From CAXBGS01 sp963975425 (lineage in GTDB: Bacteria > Planctomycetota > Planctomycetia > Pirellulales > Pirellulaceae), in NCBI GenBank assembly GCA_963975425.1, contig CAXBGS010000003.1, positions 682,001 to 746,000 of the forward strand: 64,000 nucleotides of DNA, given 5' to 3'. The position numbers and the translations under genes are program-made. The notes under the pieces were generated by a model that saw nothing but the letters and a program-made list of their open reading frames with translations, was not told the origin of the DNA and searched no databases. Shown in pieces: positions 45,027 to 56,515 of this stretch. Positions within the stretch are counted from its first letter, which is position 1. Each line of letters begins with the position of its first letter.

Positions 45027-45844
45027 ATGCTTCGCGTCGGTGCCGTTTCGTATTTGAATACCAAGCCGCTGATTTATGGTCTGCGCGAGCGGATGGGCGG
45101 TGCAGGGCGATTGCAGCTGAACTTGCCCAGTCGATTGGCAGAGGACTTGAGTGCGGGGAAACTCGACGTCGCATTGATTCCTTCGGTGGAATACTTTCGT
45201 GGCCCCCGCCAGAACCGGCACGACGGCTACAAGATCGTTTCGGATGCCGTGATCGCTTGCCGCGGCCCGGTATGGAGCGTCCGGTTGCTCAGCCGTGTCC
45301 CGGTGCCTCAAATCAAACGGCTTGCACTGGACGAGGGCAGCCGGACTAGCGCAGCAATGTTGAAAGTCTTGCTGCACGAGATTCATTCATTGAGCCCAGA
45401 AACCATCCCGCTGGGAATCGAGCAAACCCCCGACACGGTCGACGCTGATGCGATCTTGTTGATCGGTGATCGAGCGATGCACCCAGAGCGCGGCGTCTAT
45501 CAAGAAATCTGGGATTTGGGCGATCGGTGGTGCCGCTGGACAGAGAAGCCGTTTGTCTTTGCAATGTGGGTGGCTCGACGGGGACTCGATACCGATGAGT
45601 TGGCCGAAATGTTGCAAGCCAGCAGGGACGACGGGCTCGCCAATTTGGACCGAATCTCGGCAGAGGAAGCGGCCGGGCACGGGCTGACCAACGAAGACCT
45701 GCTGAGCTATTTTGTCGACAACTTACATTTTCAACTCGGCCCCGGCGAGCGTCTGGGCTTAGAAACATTCCGCCAGCGAGCTGCGTCGCTCGGTCTGATT
45801 CCACCTCATCAAGACGTTTCCACTCATTCACTTTCCAACCTGAC

Positions 45845-45848
<4 letters not shown>
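45027..45848 (+). CDS. mqnA: Chorismate dehydratase, futalosine menaquinone pathway
   Basis: A 273-residue MqnA. It opens with LRVGAVSYLNTKPLIYGL, the family signature, and has SRLAEDLSAGKLDVALIPSV, YKIVSDAVIACRGPVWSV, LDEGSRTSAAMLKVLL and WTEKPFVFAMWVARR, typical of the periplasmic-binding-protein-like fold. It converts chorismate to 3-enolpyruvylbenzoate, the first dedicated step of the futalosine route to menaquinone. The stop overlaps the mqnC start (ATGA), so the two are co-translated. Confidence 0.93.
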
Positions 45849-46996
<1,148 letters not shown>

Positions 46997-47058
46997 CTCT
47001 GCCGCGTAAGCATTCGAAATAAGTCGCTTTCGAAACGACTGTCGACGGCTTTCTAGAA

Positions 47059-47583
47059 CTACTGTCGATAGTTGGGGTAGTAGCCATCGTAGTACGGTGG
47101 GACCGGATACGGAGATCCCGGCGGCGTAGCGTAAGGATTGGATGTCCCGCCACCTTGTGGACGTCCTGGTCCCGGTTGGCCAGTTCCCGATCCCGGGCCA
47201 AACCCCCAGCCGCCACCGTACCCACCGCCCCAGTTGCCACCGAGGCCGGCAAAAGGCGCACCCCAATTCAGGTAGGGTGTACTGTAAGGCCGGTAGGGAA
47301 AACGCCATTCGCCATACGGGCGAACCGGATCGCCCCATGTCTCAACGCGATGGTAGTTATCCGAAGACTGACCGTAGTTGATCGAACTGCGAGTGTGGGT
47401 ATAGCCGCTGGTACGAAAGTTCGTCGGCTGAGGTGCCGTTGGCGGATCAATCGGAGCGAACTGACTGACGCGCTGGCCCGACGCCACGTCGTGCGTGTAC
47501 GTGCTGGGCAGTGTCAGCCAATCGGCACTGATCGCCGGCGAAGTCGCCAAGCAAACCATGGTCAATATCACGAGAGTTCTCAT
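47059..47583 (-). CDS. Secreted Gly/Tyr/Pro-rich protein
   Basis: A 174-residue protein with a signal peptide (RTLVILTMVCLATSPAISA-DW). The mature part ends in low-complexity Gly-, Tyr- and Pro-rich sequence (GGNWGGGYGGGWGFGPGSG, GSPYPVPPYYDGYYPNYR). No domain was recognised. Such tails are common in planctomycete secreted proteins. The ATG 47583 is chosen over TTG 47592. Confidence 0.7.
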   Translation of the reverse strand: MRTLVILTMVCLATSPAISADWLTLPSTYTHDVASGQRVSQFAPIDPPTAPQPTNFRTSGYTHTRSSINYGQSSDNYHRVETWGDPVRPYGEWRFPYRPYSTPYLNWGAPFAGLGGNWGGGYGGGWGFGPGSGTGQPGPGRPQGGGTSNPYATPPGSPYPVPPYYDGYYPNYRQ

Positions 47584-47670
47584 GAGTGCCAAAATAGTTC
47601 ACGTTTTGCACTCGGTCGGAATTTCTGTCGACAGCGGCGGAAATCCTTGGCGTTGACGTCGGCATAACCA

Positions 47671-48708
47671 CTACAGTCGACGCAAACCGTCCTCGGTCAT
47701 TGGATTAGGAATGTCGATGTCGATCTGATCGATGCGGTGGAGCGTCTCGGCATCCAAGATCAAATCCTTCGCAGCCAACGATTCCTCAAGCTGAGCAACG
47801 GAAGTGGCACCGACAATGGTGGACGCGACGAAGTCATGCTGCCGGCTCCACGCCAGCGCGAGAGCGGTCACGGTGGTGCCAATCGATCTGGCGATCTCGT
47901 CTAATCGGCGAGTGGTCTCAATCGTGCGATCATTAACAAATCGCATCGCCATCCGTTTTTGCCTTTCACCGCCGGTACTAAGGTAAGCCGAGAACCGAGC
48001 ACCGTCGGGACGCGCGTCATTGTATTTGCCCGTCAAAACGCCACCGCCCAACGGTGAATAGGGCAACAAGCTTAGCTTTTCTTTGCGCAGGACCTGAGCC
48101 AGTTCACTTTCGCACCGACGATTGATCAGGCTGAAATTATTCTGCACCGTTTCATAGCGGTCCACGCCGTGAACATCGGCGGCCCACAGGCTTTTCATCA
48201 CGCCCCAAGACGTTTCGTTACTGCTTCCGATCACACGAACTTTCCCCGCATCTCTCAGTTCCGAAAGCGCGCCGAGCACTTCTTCGTACGGCATGCCATG
48301 ATCGGGCCAGTGGGTTTGGTACAAATCGATATAGTCGGTGCCCAATCGCCGCAGCGAATCGTCGCAGGCACGATGAATCTGATGTCGATCCAGAGAGGTT
48401 CGGCCATGGCGAACCGGCGGGGTGAACCAACCGTGCCCCGGCCCGGTCACCTTGGTCGCGACGATGACCGCCTCGCGTGGCTTCGTTTTCAGCCACCGGC
48501 CGAAAATCTCTTCGGTGATGCCGAATGTTTCAGCGTCGGGTGGGACCGGATAGAGTTCGGCTGCGTCGAAAAAATCGATACCAGCGTCCCAAGCGGCATC
48601 ACAGATCGCGTGACTGCTTGCTTCATCGCACTGAGCGCCGAACGTCATCGTGCCCATGCAAATATCCGTGACGGCCACACCACTGCTGCCTAAACGTCGT
48701 CGTTGCAT
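47671..48708 (-). CDS. Aldo/keto reductase
   Basis: A 345-residue NAD(P)H-dependent reductase. The opening RRLGSSGVAVTDICMGTMTF, the catalytic region DAGIDFFDAAELYP (Asp, Tyr), IVATKVTG with the active-site Lys, YIDLYQTHWPD with the His, and the cofactor-binding SPLGGGVLTGKY fit the Tas/YajO-like branch. The substrate is unknown. It diverges from the EboD-like gene with only 134 bp between start codons. Confidence 0.92.
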   Translation of the reverse strand: MQRRRLGSSGVAVTDICMGTMTFGAQCDEASSHAICDAAWDAGIDFFDAAELYPVPPDAETFGITEEIFGRWLKTKPREAVIVATKVTGPGHGWFTPPVRHGRTSLDRHQIHRACDDSLRRLGTDYIDLYQTHWPDHGMPYEEVLGALSELRDAGKVRVIGSSNETSWGVMKSLWAADVHGVDRYETVQNNFSLINRRCESELAQVLRKEKLSLLPYSPLGGGVLTGKYNDARPDGARFSAYLSTGGERQKRMAMRFVNDRTIETTRRLDEIARSIGTTVTALALAWSRQHDFVASTIVGATSVAQLEESLAAKDLILDAETLHRIDQIDIDIPNPMTEDGLRRL

Positions 48709-48842
48709 TTCCAATCCGTCTCTTGCGGGGGTTCTCAAAGTCGAATTCGACCCGATGCCTCATCGGGTTTCCACAATCTTCTTGTTACAATAGTGATATC
48801 CCACCTGTTGTCCCCACCCCCCATCTCGTCGGCCGATTCTTG

Positions 48843-50009
48843 ATGCCATCCGACCAATCGATTGATATTGCGTTCTCCGTGCCGTTCACGCACCGGCTAC
48901 GCGTGACCGAGGACGTCGCGGGTGATGATTTTCATGTGCTGCGAGATTTGATCGATGGTGGCGATGCGGGTCCCGCGAAAGTTCTGTTGGTGGTTGAATC
49001 TCAGGTGGGCCAAGCGAATCCGGAAAGTGTCCGGATCGGCCAAAAGTTAAACGCCAGCGACGGAATCGACTTGGTCACCGCGCCGATCATCATGAACGGC
49101 GGCGAAGCGATCAAGAATTCCACCGATTGCGTTAAGGACTTACTGACACAGATCAATGCACATTCGCTTGATCGGCGCAGCTATATCGTCGCGATCGGCG
49201 GCGGCGCGATGCTGGACGCGGTTGGATGCGCCGCGGCGATCGCGCACCGAGGCATTCGTTTGGTTCGTCTGCCGACCACAACGCTTGCCCAAGCCGATTC
49301 GGGTGTCGGTGTGAAGAACGCGATCAATTACTTTGACAAGAAAAATTGGATCGGCACGTTCGCTGTCCCTTGGGCCGTCGTGAACGACACAAGCTTGCTG
49401 GAGAGTCTGCCGGATCGTGATTTCTGCAGCGGGTTCAGCGAGGCGGTGAAGGTCTCGCTGCTAAAGGACGAGAGCGATTTCCGTTGGTTGTGTGATCATG
49501 CCCAAGCGATTCAACAGCGGGACATGCCAATTGCCAAACGCGCCATCCACCGCTCGTGCATGCTTCATTTGCGACACATCACCGAAGGCGGCGACCCGTT
49601 CGAAATGCAAGAAGCCAGACCGTTGGATTTTGGTCACTGGTCCGCACACCGCCTGGAACCTCTCACGGACTACGAAATCCGGCACGGCGAAGCGGTGGCG
49701 ATCGGTGTCGCCATCGATTGTTTTTATTCGTCCATGAAGTTCGGTCTGCGCGAAGCGGATGCGATGAGCGTCTGTGAGTGCTTGTGCGGTATGGGAATGC
49801 AACTCTGGCACGATGCGGTTGACCCGATCGACCGTTTGCTCGAAGGCCTCGAAGAGTTCCGTCAGCATCTCGGCGGTCGATTGACGATCACGATGCTGCG
49901 AGGCGTTGGCAATCCAATCAATGTGCACGAAGTGGATCCTGCGGTCATGCGATCATCGATCGAAAAATTGCGAGAAGTCTCGGCGAATTTTTGTGCGTCA
50001 TCATCGTAA
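48843..50009 (+). CDS. 3-dehydroquinate-synthase-like cyclase, EboD type
   Basis: A 388-residue sugar-phosphate cyclase. It has the AroB fold and NAD-binding elements (DRRSYIVAIGGGAMLDAVGC, LVRLPTTTLAQADSGVGVKN, SGFSEAVKVSLLKDESDFRW), the metal ligands LHLRHITEGGDPFE, and DFGHWSAHRLEPLTDYEIRH. The combination with 'VKNAINYFDKKNWIGTFAVP' resembles EboD proteins of the eboABCDE cluster rather than housekeeping AroB. No other ebo genes are adjacent. Whether it makes dehydroquinate or another cyclitol is unknown. The ATG 48843 is used. Confidence 0.85.
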   Translation: MPSDQSIDIAFSVPFTHRLRVTEDVAGDDFHVLRDLIDGGDAGPAKVLLVVESQVGQANPESVRIGQKLNASDGIDLVTAPIIMNGGEAIKNSTDCVKDLLTQINAHSLDRRSYIVAIGGGAMLDAVGCAAAIAHRGIRLVRLPTTTLAQADSGVGVKNAINYFDKKNWIGTFAVPWAVVNDTSLLESLPDRDFCSGFSEAVKVSLLKDESDFRWLCDHAQAIQQRDMPIAKRAIHRSCMLHLRHITEGGDPFEMQEARPLDFGHWSAHRLEPLTDYEIRHGEAVAIGVAIDCFYSSMKFGLREADAMSVCECLCGMGMQLWHDAVDPIDRLLEGLEEFRQHLGGRLTITMLRGVGNPINVHEVDPAVMRSSIEKLREVSANFCASSS

Positions 50010-50648
50010 TTCACTTGCGGCACCATTTGCGGTTCACATTAGTGTGACACGCGTTGTGCTTGACGCTGCTGAACAAACCGACCGCGCTTGTGGATGTGCT
50101 GACCAAGTCGTCTGACACGCATTCGGAACGCAACCTTCCCTCGGCGTGCGGGCACCTGGACAAATCCTAGCTCGGTGCGTTCGAGGACCGCGGTGGTCTC
50201 GCCAAGCGTGCGCGGATCTGGAATGCGTTCAGGCAGTGAGTATCGCGATCATCGACAATCGAAAGCAGAAAGGCTGCCCCAAGCTTTGCATCGCCCTGTG
50301 TCGATGTACTCGACAAGGCAAAGTGCCCCCCATGACAAGCCTGATCGAATCCCGACTTGGCCACGTGAAAAAGTCGGCTAGCCTATGTGCACCGCTGTCG
50401 TCCCAACCTTTGCCGGAATCGACGAGCCAAGATCAACGCTTGGTTCCAGATCGATGTCCTGCCTAGGGCGGCTGAGTGGTCGACCGCGTTGCGGCGGCGA
50501 ATCGCAACTTGAAACGTGAACAAGAAAAGGATTGGCATTGGATGCCTCGCTCACACGTTGTTTTTAAATAGCGTCTGTCTTGACGAAAGTGGCGAGGTCC
50601 TGCCAGGCCGACGCCTTGCAACTCGCCGAATTTGACACGGGCAACACG
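50010..50648. other. Intergenic stretch
   Basis: A 639-bp stretch between two plus-strand genes. Frames present are short and lack ribosome-binding sites. No RNA gene or repeat was recognised; it should hold the promoter of the amidase gene. Confidence 0.35.
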
Positions 50649-51437
50649 ATGAAATTCAAGATCGCTTTGGCACAGATGGATATCGCTCTTGGCCGACCGC
50701 ATCAGAACTTGGAACGGGTCAAAGAACTTGCTCATCAAGCCGCCGATCAAGCGGCAGACGTACTGGTTCTGCCGGAGCTTTGGTCGACAGGGTACGCATT
50801 AGAAGACGCCGAATCGCTCGCGACAAAAGAGAATGAAAAAATCTTAGCGGATATCTGCAGTCTCGCTCAGCGGTATCGCTTGCACATTGCGGGATCGACC
50901 CTTTCGCTCGTCGGGGAAGGGCGGTTTGGCAACACGCTGACTTGGGCGACATCCGAGGGAACGATCGCCCAAACGTACACCAAGACCCATCTATTCCGGT
51001 TGATGAACGAAGACAAGTTCCTAGCCGCAGGCGATAGGACGGATCTGCTCGAGACGCCTTGGGGGCAAGCCGGACTTTCGATTTGTTACGACCTAAGGTT
51101 TCCAGAACTGTTTCGCAAATATGCATTGGGCGGTGCTCAAATGATCTTTGTGCCCGCCGAATGGCCGCACCCCCGCTTGATGCACTGGCGTACGCTGCTG
51201 CGAGCACGCGCAATCGAAAACCAACTCTTTATGATCGCTTGCAATCGCGTGGGTCGTGAGGGCGAAACATCGTTCTGTGGTCACTCGGCGATCATTGACC
51301 CGTGGGGCGAAACGCTGGTGGAAGGGGGCGAAGACGAGTGTCTGCTGACCGCTGAGATTGACATTGCGAAAGTGGACGAGATCCGGTCGAAGATTCCTGT
51401 CTTTGCGGATCGCCGGCCTGAATTGTATTCATGGTAG
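50649..51437 (+). CDS. Carbon-nitrogen hydrolase (nitrilase superfamily)
   Basis: A 262-residue enzyme with the Glu-Lys-Cys triad in order: E43 in VLPELWSTGY, K112 in YTKTHLF and C146 in GLSICYDLRFPELF. Length and motifs fit omega-amidase/Nit2-like or related amidases. It has no signal peptide, so it is cytoplasmic. The substrate is unknown. It precedes the antiporter gene by about 115 bp. Confidence 0.92.
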   Translation: MKFKIALAQMDIALGRPHQNLERVKELAHQAADQAADVLVLPELWSTGYALEDAESLATKENEKILADICSLAQRYRLHIAGSTLSLVGEGRFGNTLTWATSEGTIAQTYTKTHLFRLMNEDKFLAAGDRTDLLETPWGQAGLSICYDLRFPELFRKYALGGAQMIFVPAEWPHPRLMHWRTLLRARAIENQLFMIACNRVGREGETSFCGHSAIIDPWGETLVEGGEDECLLTAEIDIAKVDEIRSKIPVFADRRPELYSW

Positions 51438-51552
51438 ATTTCAATCACATCATGCGACCCGAACGTCTGTCGCCGGTCTTGCAATCGTCGAGCCCGTTCG
51501 TCTTGAATCTGCCTGATCGTCAATATCACCTGCCGATGGTTTCAAAGTAGCT

Positions 51553-53235
51553 ATGGAAGAAGTCACGGCACTCGTTCCCGCAATCTTGCTGCTATCAATC
51601 GGCATTGTTTCGATTGTCGTCATGCGTCGAATCGGACTTAGCCCGATCGTCGGATACATGATCGGCGGCATGCTGATTGGCAAGCACGCGTTCGGATGGA
51701 TCCAAGAAAGCGAAACGGTCCATCTGTTGGCCGAACTGGGTGTCGTCTTTCTGCTATTTGACATCGGCTTGCACTTTTCGGTGCGGCATATCTGGGACGC
51801 CCGCCGCGATATCTTTGGTCTCGGTCCGATTCAGATCTTGCTGTGCAGTGCCGCGTTCACCGCGATCGCCCTGGCCCTGGGATATCCCTTCGAGATCGCT
51901 CTGATCGTGGGCGGTGCTTTGGCGCTGTCATCAACCGCCGTTGTGAATCCCACGTTACACCAACGACAGCAGACCAATTGCCCGGTCGGCCGGACTTCAA
52001 CGGCGGTATTGGTTCTTCAGGATGTGCTTGCGGTCTTTTTGTTGGTGCTTGCCGCTTCGTACGGTAGCGAAAACGCTGTGGAGGAAGGTCCAAGCTTGGT
52101 CACGACCATCGGCATCGCGGCAGCCAAGGGAGCGTTTGCATTTGTCCCCTCGTATTTCGCGGGACGTTATGTGCTGCGACCATTCTTTGGTGCGATTTCA
52201 CGAACGAAGAATGAGGAAATCTTTACAGCCATCGCACTGTTCATCGTCCTGGCGATGGCGGCACTGAGTGGATGGGCCGGGTTGTCGCTCACCCTCGGCG
52301 CGTTTCTGGGCGGAATGATGATCGCCGAGACACCCCACCGGCACCTGATCCGTACCGAAGCAAAGCCGTTTCGCGATTTACTGCTGGCGTTCTTCTTCAT
52401 TTCGATCGGAATGTCACTGGATTGGCGAGTACTTCTGGGCAGTTGGTGGCAAATCATTGCCTTGGTCACCGTCCTTGTGTCGGTCAAAGCCTTTGCAATC
52501 TCGCTGTCGGCAAGGCTGGTGGGATGGTCGATCCCTGGTTCCATCCAACTGGGTTTTCTGCTGGCGCAGGGAAGCGAATTCGTATTCGTGATTCTTTCGA
52601 TGCCGCCAATCCGAGCGGCCTTTGGCGAACAGACGGTCAGCGTGGTTTTTATCAGCGTTGCCGTTTCTTTAGCGTTGACGCCCACAATCGCCGGGCTGGG
52701 AAACAACCTGGCGCGTGCGGTTAGAAAACGCTCTGCGACCGCCGTCCCCCTGTCCGAGACAACACCACTGGAAAGCGTCGCACCGGTCATTGTGTATGGA
52801 ATGGACGAAGTCGGTCGCACCGTGGCCGACGCACTGGAAGCACACCAAATTCAATACGAAGCCGTTGAGCGTGACTTTGACCGTTTCACTGCGGCAATCG
52901 TGGACGGCTATCACGTTTCGTTTGGCGACCTTAGTGATTTGCGACTGGCCCAGACCATGTCGATGGACCAGCGCCGATCGATCGTGTTGGCCGATGCAAG
53001 GCTAGACAGGGTGGCTGATGTTATGCCTGTGGTGAAAGAACGATTTCCGAATTTGACGTCCTACATTTCAGTCGCCAATGACGATCAACTTGCCGAGTTT
53101 GCAAGACTGGGAATGAATGCCACCGTCAATCTTGAGGGTACGTCTGGAATCGCACTTTCGCAGCAGATTCTTCGCTCGCACGGCGTTGATGAAGATGAGA
53201 TTGTGAACTGGACACGACGACGACAAGAATCTTAA
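51553..53235 (+). CDS. CPA2-type cation:proton antiporter with TrkA-N domain
   Basis: A 560-residue protein. The first about 400 residues form 12 or so transmembrane segments of the KefB/YbaL type (IGLSPIVGYMIGGMLIG, LAELGVVFLLFDIGLHFS, LALSSTAVVNPTL, TLGAFLGGMMIAETPHR, FFFISIGMSLDW). The C terminus is a cytosolic Rossmann TrkA-N domain (VIVYGMDEVGRTVADALEAH) that usually binds NAD(H). The family exchanges K+ or Na+ for H+; the ion cannot be read from sequence. Confidence 0.93.
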   Translation: MEEVTALVPAILLLSIGIVSIVVMRRIGLSPIVGYMIGGMLIGKHAFGWIQESETVHLLAELGVVFLLFDIGLHFSVRHIWDARRDIFGLGPIQILLCSAAFTAIALALGYPFEIALIVGGALALSSTAVVNPTLHQRQQTNCPVGRTSTAVLVLQDVLAVFLLVLAASYGSENAVEEGPSLVTTIGIAAAKGAFAFVPSYFAGRYVLRPFFGAISRTKNEEIFTAIALFIVLAMAALSGWAGLSLTLGAFLGGMMIAETPHRHLIRTEAKPFRDLLLAFFFISIGMSLDWRVLLGSWWQIIALVTVLVSVKAFAISLSARLVGWSIPGSIQLGFLLAQGSEFVFVILSMPPIRAAFGEQTVSVVFISVAVSLALTPTIAGLGNNLARAVRKRSATAVPLSETTPLESVAPVIVYGMDEVGRTVADALEAHQIQYEAVERDFDRFTAAIVDGYHVSFGDLSDLRLAQTMSMDQRRSIVLADARLDRVADVMPVVKERFPNLTSYISVANDDQLAEFARLGMNATVNLEGTSGIALSQQILRSHGVDEDEIVNWTRRRQES

Positions 53236-53585
53236 TTTTAGAGACGGATTGCCTTGCTGGAGTAACAGCGCGGTCGAGCAACCGATCATTGAGCTCCTTC
53301 ACCGCACAAGCGGCAAAAATCCTGGCGTCATGCCCATCGACTTTGCCGCGAGCGGCGGCCGCGTTCTTGGTGACCAATTCCATTGGACACAGAGGGTCTG
53401 TGCCCCATCGTGGAAGGCGTGCGTCATTGCATCCGAGCTGTCAATTCGAACGCGTGGGAAAACAGCGATCACGCCAACGGCACAAGCGGTGCCAGTGCCG
53501 AACGTCGAGTGCTAGCAGCGGAATTCTGCCCGTGTTGGCAAAGCCTCAGGCGTGCTGTCCTGTGCGGCACACTCTATCGGACAAT
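53236..53585. other. Intergenic region between convergent genes
   Basis: A 350-bp stretch between the antiporter gene (plus) and the unknown 290-residue gene (minus). No gene or clear terminator was recognised. Confidence 0.4.
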
Positions 53586-54458
53586 TCAGTCTGGTAATTC
53601 GGGCAACTCAAAATCATTATCGTCGCCCTTCTTGTAGAACTTGGTTAAGTCCATTCCGCTGCGCTGTTCTTGTTCGATCAGTTTCAGCCGCGCTTCCATT
53701 CTTTCCAGGCGTCGCGCCAACCGCGGCAGCAAATCAACGTTTTCGTCGCGAGGTTCTGGGCGGGGCACTTTCGGATATCCCAGGTGCCTTTGCATCGCCG
53801 CGAACAAATACAGCGGCTCTTTGCGCCGGTTCGCTAACGCGATGCGTCCTTCGCGTTCGCCGAACAAGAACGGGCCTTTTCCCTCGGTTGATTCACCTGC
53901 TTCGGCCAACCGCCTCGAGTATTCCTGACTCGCTAAGAACAGCAAGTCGGCGAAATCGACCAAACCGATTTGAGCCCGCAGCACCAGGATCCACTTGGCC
54001 CACTGCGTGTCATAGATCGGATCGTTACTGATCGCGGTCAATCCTTTGTCGTAATTCAATCGGTTACGACACAGCACCTCGAACTGATAAAGGAACGCGC
54101 CGGTCGGCTCCGTATTTTCGGCACGATACTTTGCATCGGCCTCAAGGACTTGCAGTGCGGTTCCCATGGCGAATCGCCCCGTCTCTGATTCGGCCGACTG
54201 CACCAGGTAAGCCTGAAAGTCGGTGAAATAGTGACTCAGCTTGTACATCGCCGGCGCCATTTGCCCGGAGTGCTTCAGTTCGGTCAGCAGATAATCCACC
54301 GCCATGGGCAAGCGAGTCGTCGCGAGCAGTTCGAACTGAATCTGTTCGAGCAATTCCTGCATCGGCACGGATTCGGCGGTCCGCTCGCGAAGCAGTTGAA
54401 ACAGATATCCCTGTTCAACGTATTCCGATCGGTCAAGCAGATTCGTTTGCCGCGTCAT
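53586..54458 (-). CDS. Conserved protein of unknown function, coupled to fabF
   Basis: A 290-residue, largely helical protein (YLFQLLRERTAESVPMQELL, QFELLATTRLPMAVDYLLTE, TDFQAYLVQSAESETGRFAM) ending in a coiled-coil (RRLERMEARLKLIEQEQR) and an acidic tail. It resembles a conserved planctomycete protein with no known function. Its ATG overlaps the fabF stop (ATGA), so it is translationally coupled to the fatty-acid synthesis cluster. Confidence 0.8.
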   Translation of the reverse strand: MTRQTNLLDRSEYVEQGYLFQLLRERTAESVPMQELLEQIQFELLATTRLPMAVDYLLTELKHSGQMAPAMYKLSHYFTDFQAYLVQSAESETGRFAMGTALQVLEADAKYRAENTEPTGAFLYQFEVLCRNRLNYDKGLTAISNDPIYDTQWAKWILVLRAQIGLVDFADLLFLASQEYSRRLAEAGESTEGKGPFLFGEREGRIALANRRKEPLYLFAAMQRHLGYPKVPRPEPRDENVDLLPRLARRLERMEARLKLIEQEQRSGMDLTKFYKKGDDNDFELPELPD

Positions 54459-55705
54459 TCATGAATGCCAAAGACAACACATGCGTTGTGGCCCCCGAAA
54501 CCAAAACTGTTGCTCATTGCGACGCGGACTCGTTTGTCTTTGGCGTCGTTGGGCGTGTAATCCAAATCGCACTCAGGGTCGGGCGTTTGGTAGTTGATAG
54601 TCGGCGGAATCGTCGCTGTCTCGATTGCCTTGCACAGAATCGCGGCTTCAATTCCGCCGCTAGCGCCGAGGGAGTGCCCGAGCGAACTCTTGGTGCTGCT
54701 AATGGACAACTTCGACGCCTGGTCGCCAAAGACACTCTTGATCGCACGCGTCTCGGCCTTGTCGCCCAGCGGCGTGCTGGTTCCGTGGGCGTTGATGTAA
54801 TCGACTTGTTCTGGATTGACGCCGGCGTCGTTCAAAGCTGCCTGCATGGCGGCGCCTGCGCCACGACCCTCGGGGTCTGGCGCGGTGATATGGCTGGCAT
54901 CACTTGTCGTCCCGTAGCCGAGAACCTCGGCATAAATCTTGGCACCACGAGCCTTGGCGTGTTCCAACTCTTCGAAGATAAGAACGCCCGAGCCCTCGCC
55001 CATCACGAACCCATCGCGATCGGCGTCAAAGGGACGGCTGGCGCCGGCCGGATCATCGTTCCGTGTCGACAACGCCTTCATGTTCTGAAACGCAGCCAAC
55101 CCCATCCTGGTGATCGCGGCTTCGCTGCCACCGGTGATGACCAAGTCGGTTTCGCCCAACCGGATGCTACGCATTGCGTCGCCCATCGCATTGGTCGCGC
55201 TGGCACACGCGGTGGCAACGGCATAGTTGGGACCTTGCAATCCGTACGTGATTGATAGGTTTCCGCCAGCGGCATTGACCATCATTTTAGGAATCGTAAA
55301 CGGACTCACTCGATCGGGACTCTTGGTGAGCATGCGTTCGATTTGGGCTTCGATTTCCAGCAACCCACCGATGCCGCTGCCCAAGATTACGCCGCATTTG
55401 CCACGATCGACCGAATCGAAATCGATTCCTGAATCCGCAACCGCTTGCCCACCAGCGTGGACGGCGAACAGCGTGAATCGATCCAGGCGCTTGGCGTCCT
55501 TAGGCGCGACGTATTCGCTGGGATCAAAATCGGGAATGTCGCCACCGAAATGGATTTTGTACTGCGACGTATCCAGCGTTGTCAGATTATGAACCCCACT
55601 GTCACCGGCGGTCAGGCGCTGCCAAAACAAATCCATGTCAACTGCCAACGGTGTGACAGTGCCGATACCGGTAACGACAACCCGTCGCTGCGGTGATGGT
55701 TGCAT
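54455..55705 (-). CDS. fabF: Beta-ketoacyl-ACP synthase II
   Basis: A 416-residue condensing enzyme: active-site C167 in YAVATACASATNAMGD and the two histidines in YINAHGTSTPLGD and KSSLGHSLGASGG, hence Cys-His-His as in FabB/FabF. It elongates fatty acyl-ACP with malonyl-ACP. The ATG 55705 gives the family start (RRVVVTGIGTVTPLAVDMDL); the open frame to 55861 is not family-like. It lies in the order fabD-fabG-acpP-fabF. Confidence 0.96.
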   Translation of the reverse strand: MQPSPQRRVVVTGIGTVTPLAVDMDLFWQRLTAGDSGVHNLTTLDTSQYKIHFGGDIPDFDPSEYVAPKDAKRLDRFTLFAVHAGGQAVADSGIDFDSVDRGKCGVILGSGIGGLLEIEAQIERMLTKSPDRVSPFTIPKMMVNAAGGNLSITYGLQGPNYAVATACASATNAMGDAMRSIRLGETDLVITGGSEAAITRMGLAAFQNMKALSTRNDDPAGASRPFDADRDGFVMGEGSGVLIFEELEHAKARGAKIYAEVLGYGTTSDASHITAPDPEGRGAGAAMQAALNDAGVNPEQVDYINAHGTSTPLGDKAETRAIKSVFGDQASKLSISSTKSSLGHSLGASGGIEAAILCKAIETATIPPTINYQTPDPECDLDYTPNDAKDKRVRVAMSNSFGFGGHNACVVFGIHE

Positions 55706-55983
55706 CGAAATCGCCTTCGCTTCAAAACTTAAAATGGATGTGTGATTCGACATATGACTCGCGACAGGAGTCAGCCGTCGCGAGGGAGGGGCAGGGCTGT
55801 GCTGTGCTGTGCTGTGCGCCGAATGACGCTTGTGGCTGGGCCGACGGCAACCAATCAACAATAAATGCCGCCCAAAGTAAGGTCATGGTGTGATCACAGT
55901 CGGTTACTGTGCGACACCGGAGCGCTTACTTGTGGCGGCATCAAGTTTCGAGCCTACCGTCGCGAGACAGTTGACCGGCTGGA

Positions 55984-56229
55984 CTAAGCGTCGTCGCCTT
56001 TGGCTTTCTCGATAAACTCGACCGCTTCGCCGACCTTTTGGATTTTTTCGGCAGCCTCGTCGGGGATGCTGATATCAAACTCTTCTTCGAGCTCCATTAC
56101 CAATTCGACGGTATCAAGCGAATCGGCACCGAGGTCGTTCACGAACGAAGTCTCGCGCGTAATTTTGTCTTTGTCGACACCAAGTTGCTCGGACACAATC
56201 TCAGTCACGCGTTCTTCGATAGACGCCAT
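55984..56229 (-). CDS. acpP: Acyl carrier protein
   Basis: An 81-residue ACP. The phosphopantetheine site is S37 in DLGADSLDTVELVMELEEEF, with the usual acidic helix II. The start is ATG 56229 with GGAG upstream. It is the carrier for fatty-acid intermediates and is placed between fabG and fabF. Confidence 0.97.
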   Translation of the reverse strand: MASIEERVTEIVSEQLGVDKDKITRETSFVNDLGADSLDTVELVMELEEEFDISIPDEAAEKIQKVGEAVEFIEKAKGDDA

Positions 56230-56515
56230 GGGCAATCTCCAGGAAATATCAGCAAGCTGAAGGTAAGTGGTTTCGATCGGGCGAGCGATTCGCCGTCACT
56301 GAAAGTCTGTTTAAAGAGCCGATTTACATTCGGCCGTTAGTTTTTGGTGGGCGTTACTATCCAGCAAGCAGGCTCACACGAAAAGGCTCTGTGTAAAAAG
56401 AGCCCGCGATGCGCAATCGCTTTCGCCGAAAAGATAGGTGAAACAAGCAAAACACGTCAATACTCCGATTGAATCGTCCTGGCCGGATGATTCGCCCGGT
56501 TTCGGCCCATCCGAC

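Noticed and set aside
54461..55255. 264-codon plus-strand frame inside fabF
   Set aside because: It is antisense to a highly conserved fabF and has no recognisable domain.
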